From Alphaproteobacteria bacterium (GTDB lineage Bacteria; Pseudomonadota; Alphaproteobacteria; Micavibrionales; Micavibrionaceae): DNA of 64,000 nt. The notes beneath the pieces are model-generated. The model made no database searches and was not told the origin of the DNA. It saw nothing but the letters and a program-made list of their open reading frames with translations. Every line of letters starts with the position of its first letter. Position 1 is the stretch's first letter. The stretch lies in contig JAEUKP010000002.1 in NCBI GenBank assembly GCA_016794145.1, positions 1 to 64,000 of the forward strand, read 5' to 3'. A program made the translations under genes and the position numbers. Positions 50,353 to 59,721 of the stretch are shown piece after piece.

Positions 50353-51480
50353 ATGAGTAACTTATCTTATTCCAATGCCGATACGGCATTTGCATCTGTC
50401 AAAGTGGGGGGAATAAACCCTGTGCTGGCAAAATTATATCTTTCACACGGAATTCGTGCCGAAGCAATCAGCACGATGTCATCTGAAGATCGTACGGATC
50501 TATGTGATGACGTTGCATCACTTATTGAGATGGCAGAGCGTCCAACAGATCGGGAGATGGCAGCTGATATTCTTCTTTCTTTATTGCGTCATGCCGAAAA
50601 AAATCTTAAGGAAGCGATTTCCGAAAGGCTATCTGTTTTTGATAAGGCACCACTTCGATTGATTTTACAATTTATCAATGAGGATATTGACATTGCAAAG
50701 CCTGTTTTAAGGAAGAGCCCGGTTTTGAATGATCTTGATCTCCTTTATATCATTCAATCGAGGGATTCTCCGTTCTGGCAGGCAATCGCACAGCGTCAGA
50801 ATCTGGGTGAAAATGTCATCGAAACATTGGTTGATACAAAAGATATTATCACAGCCAAAAATCTTGTCGAAAATAACGATGTTATTTTTTCTGACTATGC
50901 TCTTGGTCGAATTGTAAGACTTGCAAGTGAAACAGATATTTTGAATGCATGTTTGATTGACCGTGCCCAGAGTTTAAAAGGTGATTTCGCACGGAGGATT
51001 TATGCCTATGCAGGTGAAAGTCTGAAGACTGTGTTGATTGAAAAATGTGGCGATTTGTCACAGGATGTATCCCAGACGCTTGAGGATGTTTTGGCAGAGT
51101 TTACGGTTACACCACCACCTCATTTTATGCCGACTGCATCCATGTTGAAAGCTGCAGAATTATTCATGAAAGAGGGGAAGATCAATCGGACGTTAATGTT
51201 GAATACTTTAAAACGTGGTCAGATTGGATCTTTTATCGCGCAATTTTCAAAATTTACCCAATTGCCTGTTTCTGTTGTTGTTGCGATGTTACAACAAAAA
51301 AGTGGCCGCAGTTTAGCGATTGCCTCAAAGGCGAGCGGTATCGATCGAAATGATTTTTTGGTTATTTTTAACTTTACCCGTAAAACAATGGGAGAGGATT
51401 ATTTGTCATCATCTGATGTCGCAACCGCGTTGAGAGATTATGATCGGATAACACCAGATGTGTTGCAAGAAAATAATTAA
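50353..51480 (+). CDS. DUF2336 domain protein
   Basis: 375 residues from ATG 50353. All-helical in character, with repeats of short helices in the pattern of DUF2336 (for example TDREMAADILLSLLRHAEKN, PVLNDLDLLYIIQSRDSPFW and QRQNLGENVIETLVDTKD), a family found almost only in alphaproteobacteria and of unknown role. It has no membrane segment. Its stop codon overlaps that of rnr on the other strand in the palindrome TTAA. Confidence 0.85.
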   Translation: MSNLSYSNADTAFASVKVGGINPVLAKLYLSHGIRAEAISTMSSEDRTDLCDDVASLIEMAERPTDREMAADILLSLLRHAEKNLKEAISERLSVFDKAPLRLILQFINEDIDIAKPVLRKSPVLNDLDLLYIIQSRDSPFWQAIAQRQNLGENVIETLVDTKDIITAKNLVENNDVIFSDYALGRIVRLASETDILNACLIDRAQSLKGDFARRIYAYAGESLKTVLIEKCGDLSQDVSQTLEDVLAEFTVTPPPHFMPTASMLKAAELFMKEGKINRTLMLNTLKRGQIGSFIAQFSKFTQLPVSVVVAMLQQKSGRSLAIASKASGIDRNDFLVIFNFTRKTMGEDYLSSSDVATALRDYDRITPDVLQENN

Positions 51481-53798
51481 TCATCTCGCTTCGGACGAGA
51501 AGGCTTCTTGCGTTTATCATTACGTTTTTTGTCGCCGAATTTGCCTTTTTTGGTCTGTTTTCCGGAGCGGGATGTGTTTTTGTCTCTGCGGAACGACGGA
51601 GAAGAATATCCCCCTGAGGAATGCCCTTTGGATTTATATCCATCCACCTCGGCACCCGCTTCACCATTGACCAATTCGAACACTGTGCTGGCGGTGACGG
51701 GATCGGCTTCGATAATCCGTACCAGAACCGGCGCACCCAAACGGAAGACACGGCCCGTCCGTTTGCCCACCAACGCATGATTGGCTTCGTCATGGACGTA
51801 ATAATCGCTGGGCAAGGACCGGATGGGGACCAGGCCATCAGCGCCTGTATCCTGTAATTTGATAAACAGCCCGAAACGGGTCACACCGCTAATCCGGCCG
51901 ACGAATTCCATGCCGATTTTATCTTTGAGGAATGCGGCGGTAAAACGGTCCACGGCGTTGCGTTCGGCTTCGGCCGATGTGCGTTCTGTTCCTGAAATAT
52001 GATCGGCCATTTCGAACAATTTCACCGATTCCAGATCGGACAATCCCCCTTCACCCAGATCATAAGCCTTGATCAGGGAGCGGTGGACAATCAAATCGGC
52101 ATAGCGGCGAATGGGGGATGTAAAATGGGCGTATTTGTCGAGCGCCAAGCCAAAATGTCCGATATTTTCGGGGTGATACAGGGCCTGGGCCTGCGACCGC
52201 AGAATAATCTCGGAAATCAGGAAGCCAGCCTGCATCGATTTGGCTTTGGTCAAAAGATGATTGAGTTGTGCAGGGCCAGCCACACCTTCTTTGGGAAGGT
52301 ACAGGCCAAAGGCTTCGAGGAAGCCACGCGCCATCATCAATTTGTCGCCTGTCGGGCGATCATGGATGCGGTAGACACAGGGGGCGCGTTTATCTTCCAA
52401 CGCCATCGCGGCGGCCACATTCGCCAGAATCATAAATTCTTCGATGACTTTATGGGCATCCAGACGTTCCCGCACGGCGACACCCGTCATTTCTCCGGCC
52501 TCATTGACAACAATTTTGCGTTCCGGAATATCCAGATCCAGGGCTCCGCGTTTTACACGTGCGGCATCCAGAACTTTCCACGCCGCATATAACGGGCGAA
52601 TCACATCGGCCATCAACGGAGCGGTGGTGGCATCTTCGTGCCCATCGATTGCGGCCTGTACCTGTTCATAGGTGAGGCGCGCCCGTGACAACATCAGTCC
52701 CCGCACAAATTTATAGCGGATCAACTGGCCGCGTGCGTTAATCCACATGTGAACGGCCAGAGTGGCGCGGGGTTCGTGCGGTCGCAACGAACACAAATCA
52801 TTGGATAATTTCTCCGGCAACATGGGCAAGACACGGTCGGGGAAATACGTTGAATTGCCGCGCAGATAGGCCTCTTTGTCGAGCGGAGATCCCGCCGTGA
52901 CGTAATAGGCAACATCGGCAATCGCCACCACCAGATGATACCCGCCGTCATTATCGGGGTGAGGGTCTGGTTCGGCAAACACAGCATCGTCAAAATCGCG
53001 GGCATCTTTGCCATCAATGGTCACCAACGGAAGATCGCGCAAATCGGTGCGTGTCCCAAGCAGCGGGACGACCATACCATCTGTGGATTGCACGACTTCT
53101 TCCGGAAAGAAAGGGCGTAATCCGGATTCATAGAGAGCCATTAACGAAATTGTTTTTGGGTCATCTATATCTCCGACAATCTCGCTCACGCGGACTTTTT
53201 TGCGCAAATCGGATCGGCCGGGGAGAATATCGGCCACGACCACCTGATCAATTTGGGCGCCCTTCAATTCGGTAGAAGGGACGTCAAAATCATGTTTGGC
53301 ACGGCGGTCAATCGGCGACAACAGATAGCCGTTTTTGTTTTTACGGATAAATCCAAGGACCTTGGCTTTTACGGCATCGACTTTTTTCAGGACCGCGGCT
53401 TCGTACAGATTATGTCCGATTTTCCGCACACGCACCAGCGCACGATCCCCCGCCATCAGGGCATGGTGCCCCTTGCGTTCGGGAATAATTTCAATGCGGG
53501 GTGGCGGGCCTTGTACATCCTCTTGCCAATCGGCGGGAGTGGCCAGCAAATCTCCATCCAGGTCAAGTCCGGTGATATCCGCCACACAGACCGTTGGCAA
53601 CGTATCGGCAATTTTATACGATTTTCCATCTTCGCGGATCACCAGACCATCGTCTTCCATCTCGCGCAGGATGTTCTTCAGGACAATGCGCTGGGCTTCT
53701 CCTTTGATTTTAAAGGCGGTGCAGATATCGCGCTTGGACAGGGCCACTCCCGATGTTTCGAGAAGGCGGAGAATGGAATCGGTGTCTGGGAGTGTCAT
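51477..53798 (-). CDS. rnr: Ribonuclease R
   Basis: 773 residues, 3'-5' exoribonuclease able to degrade structured RNA. An N-terminal winged-helix region (about 1-65), cold-shock-like domains, the RNB catalytic domain with TIDGKDARDFDDAVF (about 264-278) that supplies the acidic metal ligands, an S1 domain (FVGRISGVTRFGLFIKLQDTGADG near 640) and a Lys/Arg/Ser-rich tail identify RNase R rather than RNase II. The gene is G+C-rich compared with its neighbours. A hypothetical gene ends 18 bases before its start on the same strand. Confidence 0.97.
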   Translation of the reverse strand: MTLPDTDSILRLLETSGVALSKRDICTAFKIKGEAQRIVLKNILREMEDDGLVIREDGKSYKIADTLPTVCVADITGLDLDGDLLATPADWQEDVQGPPPRIEIIPERKGHHALMAGDRALVRVRKIGHNLYEAAVLKKVDAVKAKVLGFIRKNKNGYLLSPIDRRAKHDFDVPSTELKGAQIDQVVVADILPGRSDLRKKVRVSEIVGDIDDPKTISLMALYESGLRPFFPEEVVQSTDGMVVPLLGTRTDLRDLPLVTIDGKDARDFDDAVFAEPDPHPDNDGGYHLVVAIADVAYYVTAGSPLDKEAYLRGNSTYFPDRVLPMLPEKLSNDLCSLRPHEPRATLAVHMWINARGQLIRYKFVRGLMLSRARLTYEQVQAAIDGHEDATTAPLMADVIRPLYAAWKVLDAARVKRGALDLDIPERKIVVNEAGEMTGVAVRERLDAHKVIEEFMILANVAAAMALEDKRAPCVYRIHDRPTGDKLMMARGFLEAFGLYLPKEGVAGPAQLNHLLTKAKSMQAGFLISEIILRSQAQALYHPENIGHFGLALDKYAHFTSPIRRYADLIVHRSLIKAYDLGEGGLSDLESVKLFEMADHISGTERTSAEAERNAVDRFTAAFLKDKIGMEFVGRISGVTRFGLFIKLQDTGADGLVPIRSLPSDYYVHDEANHALVGKRTGRVFRLGAPVLVRIIEADPVTASTVFELVNGEAGAEVDGYKSKGHSSGGYSSPSFRRDKNTSRSGKQTKKGKFGDKKRNDKRKKPSRPKRDD

Positions 53799-53816
53799 GA
53801 TCCCATTCTATCGGAA

Positions 53817-54431
53817 TTATGGAGATCTGTCATTCCCAATCGCAGGAATAACGGAAAGTGCTTGTTTAGGAGTTAGAACTTGTCTGAGTTCCTCGATGAA
53901 TTTCCGACCATCTGCAACAATAACGGGATAAATCTCTTCCCTCTCTTTTCTTGCATGGCGAGAGAAAGTTGCATAATCCACTCTTACTGCCCTCTCAAAT
54001 TTGGTGACCAGTTCGGGTTGTGGGCCTTCTTTAGGGGGTTTTTGATAGATTTGCTCGACCTCTTTCAGTAATCCGAGATAACGATCTAGATAATCTACGA
54101 TCTCCTCCAGACGATCCGGTAATGCATGGATATTTTCAATATCTATTTGGGTGGGAGTATAGTTTGGGGTGAAGAGTATATTGTCTAATGATCTAATACT
54201 CTCCGCTAGTTCACTTGAGTAGGTAAGCTGATCAATGACAGGAAATGCGAACCGGCCTGTCCAGCTATGATATTCTTTTCGCCAGCTCATAAGATAAAGA
54301 AAGTTATTAAAATTGGACGGATCACCAAATCCTAGTAATTTTGTCACTGATTTGGGGGCTTGCTTCTCAAAAAACTCCATAAGAGCCAATTGCAAATCCC
54401 CATCGAGGGTGAGCGGTATTTCTTGTGACAT
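53817..54431 (-). CDS. Hypothetical protein upstream of rnr
   Basis: 204 residues from ATG 54431, which follows AAGGAATTC; the longer frame to 54515 is less likely. It looks soluble and helical, rich in Leu, Glu and Tyr (IRSLDNILFTPNYTPTQIDI, RLEEIVDYLDRYLGLLKEVE), with a basic segment (FSRHARKEREEIYPV) near the C terminus. No family was recognised. Its stop lies 18 bases before rnr, so the two may share a transcript. Confidence 0.6.
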   Translation of the reverse strand: MSQEIPLTLDGDLQLALMEFFEKQAPKSVTKLLGFGDPSNFNNFLYLMSWRKEYHSWTGRFAFPVIDQLTYSSELAESIRSLDNILFTPNYTPTQIDIENIHALPDRLEEIVDYLDRYLGLLKEVEQIYQKPPKEGPQPELVTKFERAVRVDYATFSRHARKEREEIYPVIVADGRKFIEELRQVLTPKQALSVIPAIGNDRSP

Positions 54432-54584
54432 GAAAGAATTCCTTGTTCTTAGGTGTTTTCTATATATTGGTATACTGAATTGTAAGATTTTTTGCAATAT
54501 GAAAATATATTTCAAGATAAAAAGGCAAGTTTTCTGTTTGCCTGATATAAAGCTATCTTTTGAAGAGATAGTCGTTTCTTTTGT

Positions 54585-54714
54585 GTGGGTTATCCTCTAT
54601 ATCTCTTTCGGGGACTGCGGGGTGCGTGACGGCCACATATCCCACTGACCGATACAAATCTTGCGACGGGAGCTGTCTCTGCTAAGACCGTGGTCTTGGA
54701 TATATGGCGCCCAC
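54585..54714 (+). ncRNA. ssrS: Probable 6S RNA
   Basis: A 130-base region just upstream of the 5-formyl-THF cyclo-ligase gene, the conserved location of ssrS. GTGGG (54585-54589) pairs with CCCAC (54710-54714); just inside, TATATCTC (near 54598-54605) pairs with GGATATAT. Between the arms are blocks typical of alphaproteobacterial 6S RNA: CGGGGACTGC, GACGGCCACATATCCC, GGGAGCTGTCTCT and GACCGTGGTCTT. The long rod with a central bubble mimics open promoter DNA and binds sigma70 RNA polymerase. Exact ends are uncertain by about ten bases. Confidence 0.75.
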
Positions 54715-54830
54715 CTTATTGAAAGGGTCATCGCGGATTTTTCGCCAACACGGCCATCGTGGTTCCCGCTTTTTTATATGTGAGGGGTAGCTTGTTATGC
54801 GGATCTATCTTGGATTGGGTGAGGATTTAG

Positions 54831-55412
54831 GTGTCCTCTGAAAAGCAAGACATCAGGCGAAATGCAAAATTGTTTCGGGATCATTTGGTGGTTTCACCAG
54901 ACTGGAATCCCGATTCTTCAGCCCAAGCTGCCAGACATCTTATGGAGATGCTTTCCTTTCCCGAGAATGCAGTCATATCCGTGTATTATCCGATTGGGAG
55001 CGAAATTGATCCGTCTCCAATTGTCGAGAAATTATGGCAGAGAAATCTAACTGTTTGCTTGCCTTGTATAAAAGAGGGGCAGAGGAAATTGATTTTTGTG
55101 CCATGGACACCTCAAACACAATTTGAAACCAGAAGATTTGGAATTCCTGAACCTGTAGACAAGTCTGTTCTTTGTACGCCCGATATTTTGATTATTCCAT
55201 TGCTTGCTTTTGACCAGCGGGGCTATCGAATGGGGTATGGTCAGGGGCATTATGATGAAACACTTGCTTCTTTACGGGCCCAGAAAACCGTTCTTGCTGT
55301 GGGGTTGGCCTATGCGGAGCAGGCAGTCCTGTTGCCGCTACCGATAGAAAATCATGATGAAAGACTGGATATGGTTATTACACCTCAACGTGTCTTTGAC
55401 TTTCGGCGCTAA
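54831..55412 (+). CDS. 5-formyltetrahydrofolate cyclo-ligase
   Basis: 193 residues. Converts 5-formyl-THF to 5,10-methenyl-THF using ATP. Key stretches are VISVYYPIGSEIDPSPIV near 44-61, the Gly-rich GYRMGYGQGHYDETL near 133-147 and the ending RLDMVITPQRVF. Translation begins at GTG 54831, preceded by GAGGA. It is probably transcribed with or just after the 6S RNA gene, an arrangement seen in many proteobacteria (ygfA). Confidence 0.93.
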   Translation: MSSEKQDIRRNAKLFRDHLVVSPDWNPDSSAQAARHLMEMLSFPENAVISVYYPIGSEIDPSPIVEKLWQRNLTVCLPCIKEGQRKLIFVPWTPQTQFETRRFGIPEPVDKSVLCTPDILIIPLLAFDQRGYRMGYGQGHYDETLASLRAQKTVLAVGLAYAEQAVLLPLPIENHDERLDMVITPQRVFDFRR

Positions 55413-55430
55413 ACCGCTTAAAAACCGTTT

Positions 55431-56237
55431 ATGAGAATTTTATTTATAGGTGATGTTGTGGCAAGATCTGGGCGGGAAGCTCTGGTCAGATTCCTGCCTG
55501 AACTGAAAACAAGATGGATGCCGGATGTCGTCATTGTAAACGGTGAAAATGCGGCCCATGGAATAGGTATTAATGAAAAAATTTGTCTTGAGATGTTTGA
55601 TTCTGGCGTGAATGTAATCACCCTTGGAAATCACTCATGGGATCAGCGCGATGTTATTCCCTATATTCAGCGAGAGCCGCGATTAATTCGGCCTATCAAT
55701 TATCCATCGGGAACCCCCGGGAATGGCTGGATTATTCATACGATCCATGATGGGCGTAAGATTTTGGTCGTGAATGCAATGGCACGCTTATTTATGGATC
55801 CTATGGATGATCCTTTTGCCGCGATGGTGCAACTGCTTGAAAAACATCCTCTTGGAAAATCTGTTCAAGCAAGTTTTCTTGACTTTCATGGAGAAGCATC
55901 ATCTGAGAAGATGGCGATGGCACAGTATCTGGATGGAAAGATCTCAGCTGTTATTGGAACACATACACATATTCCGACGGCGGATGCACAGATTCTTTCG
56001 AAAGGCACAGCCTATCAAACAGATGCCGGAATGACCGGTGATTATAATAGTGTGATCGGTATGCGGCCTGAGGTCCCGATACAGAGATTTACACGTAAAT
56101 TTAGCATTGAGAAACTGTCCCCTGCGGAGGGAGAGGCCTGTGTTTGTGGTGTTTTTATTGAAACGGATGATAAAACCGGCCTTGCCACAGAAATTTGCCC
56201 TGTTCGTCGTGGGGCGCGGCTTCAAAATACACTCTAG
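55431..56237 (+). CDS. ymdB: YmdB family metallophosphoesterase
   Basis: 268 residues of the TIGR00282/YmdB family, which in Bacillus acts as a 2',3'-cyclic nucleotide phosphodiesterase. Metal ligands are in FIGDVVARSGR (5-15), VIVNGENAAHGIGI (38-51), LGNHSWDQ (65-72) and IGTHTHIPTADAQI near 178. It follows the cyclo-ligase after 18 bases and is likely in the same transcript. Its TAG overlaps the stop of the opposing gene in CTAG. Confidence 0.93.
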   Translation: MRILFIGDVVARSGREALVRFLPELKTRWMPDVVIVNGENAAHGIGINEKICLEMFDSGVNVITLGNHSWDQRDVIPYIQREPRLIRPINYPSGTPGNGWIIHTIHDGRKILVVNAMARLFMDPMDDPFAAMVQLLEKHPLGKSVQASFLDFHGEASSEKMAMAQYLDGKISAVIGTHTHIPTADAQILSKGTAYQTDAGMTGDYNSVIGMRPEVPIQRFTRKFSIEKLSPAEGEACVCGVFIETDDKTGLATEICPVRRGARLQNTL

Positions 56238-57352
56238 GGGCTGCAATCTCGTGGCCAGAAGATATCGGCCATGCGTGTCGGCATTCCTATGATATGGGCG
56301 GTTGATAAATCTGTTCCGGTGGCCAGAAGAAAGGGTTGGCCGTATCCGGCAGATGCTAAGCCTTCCACAACTTGTGACGGAACCAATCGTTGGGTGCCAT
56401 TCACATCCTCGATGATCAGGATACGCCCCAGTTTTCCGTCCAGAACATGTTCATGGGTTCCTCCGATAATGTGAAAGGGAAAACTGTTCCTCTCCAAAAA
56501 TGCGGCAGGAAGCCGTGTAACTGTGCGTGCGGCCCGCCCTGTTTGGACAGAGAAAAGCTTGGTGAGCAGCCGAGAATTCTGGGGATTAATGGGGTATATG
56601 TGGTTAAGGGCAATATAATCCCCCGTGGCAAATGGGAGGGGAGGATGGGGCGCGTCTTTGGAAATAACGCCCCCTATAAAAAAACAAGAAGATGGATTTT
56701 CCGGGCTTGTCTCCACAAAAACACGGGTCAAAGCCTGTTGTTTTCGGGGTTGATTGAGGGGGGTTATGTGGTGGGTGATATAACTTGTAACGTCACCGAT
56801 GATATAGGATGTCGCGTCTTTATGATCTGCGGCGACCGCTTGGTGAAAAATCTTCTTTAATTCTTCAGGAGAAGATGTCTCCAGCGGGACGGAATGTTTT
56901 TCGTTTCTTTTGGCCACAGCCGCGTTGAAGAGTCGTTTCTTTTCACGTTCTGCGGCCAAATAAAGAGGATAACACGCTGCAAAGAAAGGGACGCATTTTA
57001 AGAGTTCTGGATCATACCTGTCGTCAGGAAAAGGAACGGGGAACAGGTCGGGGGCGAAGTCATCCAGCTCTAATTCCAGCGCCAAAGCTCCGATGTCTTT
57101 TGTGAATATGTCCGTCAGAGTGTTGCCATCTTCATTGGATATAAAGGAAAATGCGTCCGAAAATAAACGTTGTAGTTCTTCGTCCATCGTTTCAAGAGAA
57201 TCGAGGTAGAAATCTGACAGGGGCTTTCTAAACTCTTGTGCCGTTTCTGTGCTTATCTGTTCCGCTGCATTCTTGCGGCATAACATATCCATGACGCGCA
57301 AGCGCATGTCGAGGGCCAAAAGAGGAGGAGTGGCAAGCTGTGCGTTGATCAT
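56234..57352 (-). CDS. Hypothetical protein
   Basis: 372 residues, no family recognised. The N-terminal third is helical and acidic (LETMDEELQRLFSDAFSFIS, GALALELELDDFAPDLFPVP). The middle is strand-rich with FIGGVISKDA. The C-terminal third (about 240-370) has PFATGDYIALNHIYPINPQN and RILIIEDVNGTQRLVPSQVV, and ends MADIFWPRDCSP. No signal peptide or membrane segment. It is a single gene with its promoter in the repeat-containing gap to its right. Confidence 0.7.
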   Translation of the reverse strand: MINAQLATPPLLALDMRLRVMDMLCRKNAAEQISTETAQEFRKPLSDFYLDSLETMDEELQRLFSDAFSFISNEDGNTLTDIFTKDIGALALELELDDFAPDLFPVPFPDDRYDPELLKCVPFFAACYPLYLAAEREKKRLFNAAVAKRNEKHSVPLETSSPEELKKIFHQAVAADHKDATSYIIGDVTSYITHHITPLNQPRKQQALTRVFVETSPENPSSCFFIGGVISKDAPHPPLPFATGDYIALNHIYPINPQNSRLLTKLFSVQTGRAARTVTRLPAAFLERNSFPFHIIGGTHEHVLDGKLGRILIIEDVNGTQRLVPSQVVEGLASAGYGQPFLLATGTDLSTAHIIGMPTRMADIFWPRDCSP

Positions 57353-57831
57353 GTGTTTCTCTAATATATAAATTAGGGAAAATGCAAGAAAATTGTTATA
57401 CTTCGTTCGGTTAATGACCCAAGAAAGAGCCCCCTCACCCGACTTCGGCTAAAGCCCTACAGCCTTAAGCCTGCGTTGCCCTCTCCCCCGCGGGGAGAGG
57501 GAGGGGTGAGGGGGAAAAACTTTCGGGTGGTTTCATGAACAGAGTATATGCAAAAAATAACTTTCTATTTTTTTATTGCAAGGCAGCAATTATCTGTGGC
57601 ACAGTAAGAACGAGCAAGGAAACACGTATGCGCAAGATAATCCCAGTTTGTGTCGTTGTTTCCGGGTCTGCGGGTCTGAATTTTTAGATCGCGTGACCCG
57701 GCGGAATTTCTGCCGCCGGATATCAGAGCGCGATTTTCAGACCATCTTTGTTTTCTCCCAAAATAAAAATATTTTGAAAATTGTGTTCTGTGTCTCTGGT
57801 GTAACTATAAAAAAACAGGAGAGAAAGAACC
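57353..57831. other. Gap before the ABC transporter gene
   Basis: 479 bases. It holds copy 2 of the palindromic repeat (57430-57514) and a hairpin CCGGCGG (57698-57704)/CCGCCGG (57713-57719) around AATTTCTG. A 109-residue frame at 57576-57905 runs through it and into the transporter gene in another frame; it has no protein-like features and I do not accept it. A promoter for the transporter must lie here but none is clear. Confidence 0.6.
57430..57514. repeat. Dispersed palindromic repeat, copy 2
   Basis: 85 bases, same orientation as 39086-39172. The left end, the GACTTCGGCTAAA word, TTAAGCCTGCGTTGCC, the palindromic core and the right end are all kept; differences cluster in the short segment between the two words. 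Confidence 0.9.
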
Positions 57832-59631
57832 ATGTCGTCCCCTCATATGCCCGTTGTTACGAAGCGGGATGTTTTTCAATTTGCAACACATTATTGGTCC
57901 GGTAAGAAAGCCTATGGCGTGTTGGCCGTTATCTTGATGGGAGTCTCTGTCGGGGCGGATGTTTTTTATCCGGTTTATACGGGCCGATTGGTTGATCAGC
58001 TCACGATGCTTGATCCCAAGGCCGATGCAAGTCTGCATCAGGTTTTATGGGCATTTGCAGCGTTAATGGCGGTTCAGTTTCTTCACAGTTGGACTTGGGC
58101 AGCTGCTCTTTGGTATTGGAATAAATATGCAGCTCACAATATGTATCGTTTATTGACGGATGCCTTTTATAAAGTGCAGCGCTTCTCGACTGAATGGCAT
58201 GTTAATGCATTTGCGGGGGCGACTGTCCGGAAAATTACACGGGGGATGTGGTCATTTGATGTGTTTGAGGATACAATTTTTATGGGATTTTATCCGGCCT
58301 CGATCATTGCCATCGGTATGAGCATTATGTTGATGATACAGGTGCCTGTGGTTGGGTGGTTTGCATTGCCTCTGGTTTTTCTGTTCATTGCGGCGAGTAT
58401 TTATTTGGCCGTCAAGGTCAATATGCCACGGTTTAAGCGATCGGCTGCCGCAGATACACAGGTCGGAGCGACGTTGGCCGATATTATGACGGCTATTCCG
58501 ACTGTAAAATCTTTTGCCAGAGAAGGGCAGGAAGACAAAAATTTCTGTAACGTAGCATTGGAATGGAAAAAATATTCTTTACATGCGTGGCTGACGGCCA
58601 CGGTTGTTGATTTTGTTCGTGTGCATATTCGCATTGCGTTGATGATCGGTATGATGGCGTTGACTATCCTGATGTGGCGTCGTGGCGAGGCAACCGCCGG
58701 AGATGCGACATTGGCCATTACATCCTTCTTTATTATCGGAGGGTATTTGCGTGATATCGGTCGGCAAACGAACGAATTTTTACGCTCGATCAGCGAAATG
58801 GAGGATGTTGTCTCTTTCTGGATTCGTGAAGACGAGATTCAGGATATGAAAGATGCGCCGTCTTTGCAGATACAACATGATAAAGGTGCCACGATTACCT
58901 TTGATCGGGTTGGCTTTGCCTATAAGGTGGGTGAGCGGAATATTTACGATGATCTGTCTGTCACCATTCAGGCGGGGGAAAAAGTGGCTTTGGTTGGCGC
59001 ATCTGGTTCCGGCAAGTCCACGTTTATCAAATTGATCCAGCGTTTGTATGACATTCAGTCCGGAGACATCCGGATTGATGGGCAGAATATTGCCAAGGTC
59101 ACGCAGGAAAGTTTGCGCCGGACGATTGCGCTGGTGCCGCAAGAACCTATCCTGTTCCATCGATCTTTGGCGGATAATATTGCCTATGGTGGACCAGATG
59201 CCACGATGGATGAGATACGGGAGGCCGCGCGTGAAGCCTATGCCGCTGATTTTATCGAACGGCTGCCCCAAGGTTATGACACGTTGGTGGGCGAACGCGG
59301 GATTAAATTGTCGGGTGGCGAGCGGCAGCGTGTCGCGATTGCCCGGGCCTTGCTGGCGGATTGTCCGATTTTGATTCTGGACGAGGCGACGTCGTCGCTG
59401 GACTCGGTCTCGGAACATTATATCCAAAAGGCGTTGGATCGATTGATGGAAGGCCGCACCACCATTACTATCGCCCACCGTTTGGCCACTATTCAGAAAG
59501 CCGACCGGATCCTGGTCTTTGCCGATGGGCGGATTGTGGAGCAGGGGACCCATACTGCGTTGTTGCAGAATCCGTCTTCGACCTACCGACGCCTTTATGA
59601 TATGCAGGCGTTAAATTTGGTCGGGGAATAA
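57832..59631 (+). CDS. ABC exporter, fused permease and ATPase
   Basis: 599 residues. A six-helix exporter membrane domain (about 20-330) is fused to an ATPase domain (about 345-595) with Walker A GASGSGKST near 389, Q-loop LVPQEP, signature LSGGERQRVAIARAL, Walker B ILILDEATSSLD and H-loop IAHRL. This half-transporter would work as a homodimer at the inner membrane. It is of the MsbA/heavy-metal-tolerance size class; substrate not predictable. ACAGGAGAG precedes the ATG. The 3' half of the gene is richer in G+C than the 5' half. Confidence 0.92.
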   Translation: MSSPHMPVVTKRDVFQFATHYWSGKKAYGVLAVILMGVSVGADVFYPVYTGRLVDQLTMLDPKADASLHQVLWAFAALMAVQFLHSWTWAAALWYWNKYAAHNMYRLLTDAFYKVQRFSTEWHVNAFAGATVRKITRGMWSFDVFEDTIFMGFYPASIIAIGMSIMLMIQVPVVGWFALPLVFLFIAASIYLAVKVNMPRFKRSAAADTQVGATLADIMTAIPTVKSFAREGQEDKNFCNVALEWKKYSLHAWLTATVVDFVRVHIRIALMIGMMALTILMWRRGEATAGDATLAITSFFIIGGYLRDIGRQTNEFLRSISEMEDVVSFWIREDEIQDMKDAPSLQIQHDKGATITFDRVGFAYKVGERNIYDDLSVTIQAGEKVALVGASGSGKSTFIKLIQRLYDIQSGDIRIDGQNIAKVTQESLRRTIALVPQEPILFHRSLADNIAYGGPDATMDEIREAAREAYAADFIERLPQGYDTLVGERGIKLSGGERQRVAIARALLADCPILILDEATSSLDSVSEHYIQKALDRLMEGRTTITIAHRLATIQKADRILVFADGRIVEQGTHTALLQNPSSTYRRLYDMQALNLVGE

Positions 59632-59721
59632 TGTAGAGCGAGTGGGTGTAAGATAATATGTAACTTTTTATGCTTTTGGTACGAATAGGGGATATAACTG
59701 TTCTAAAGGAGGACACATAAC

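Noticed and set aside
51999..53876. Several plus-strand frames of 197-207 residues across rnr
   Set aside because: They lie wholly inside rnr on the opposite strand and show no family features.
39086..57514. The two palindromic repeats as parts of a CRISPR array
   Set aside because: Only two copies 18 kb apart, no regular spacers and no cas genes.
57576..57905. 109-residue frame before the ABC transporter gene
   Set aside because: It runs through a palindrome and into the transporter gene in another frame; cysteine- and asparagine-rich, with no ribosome site.
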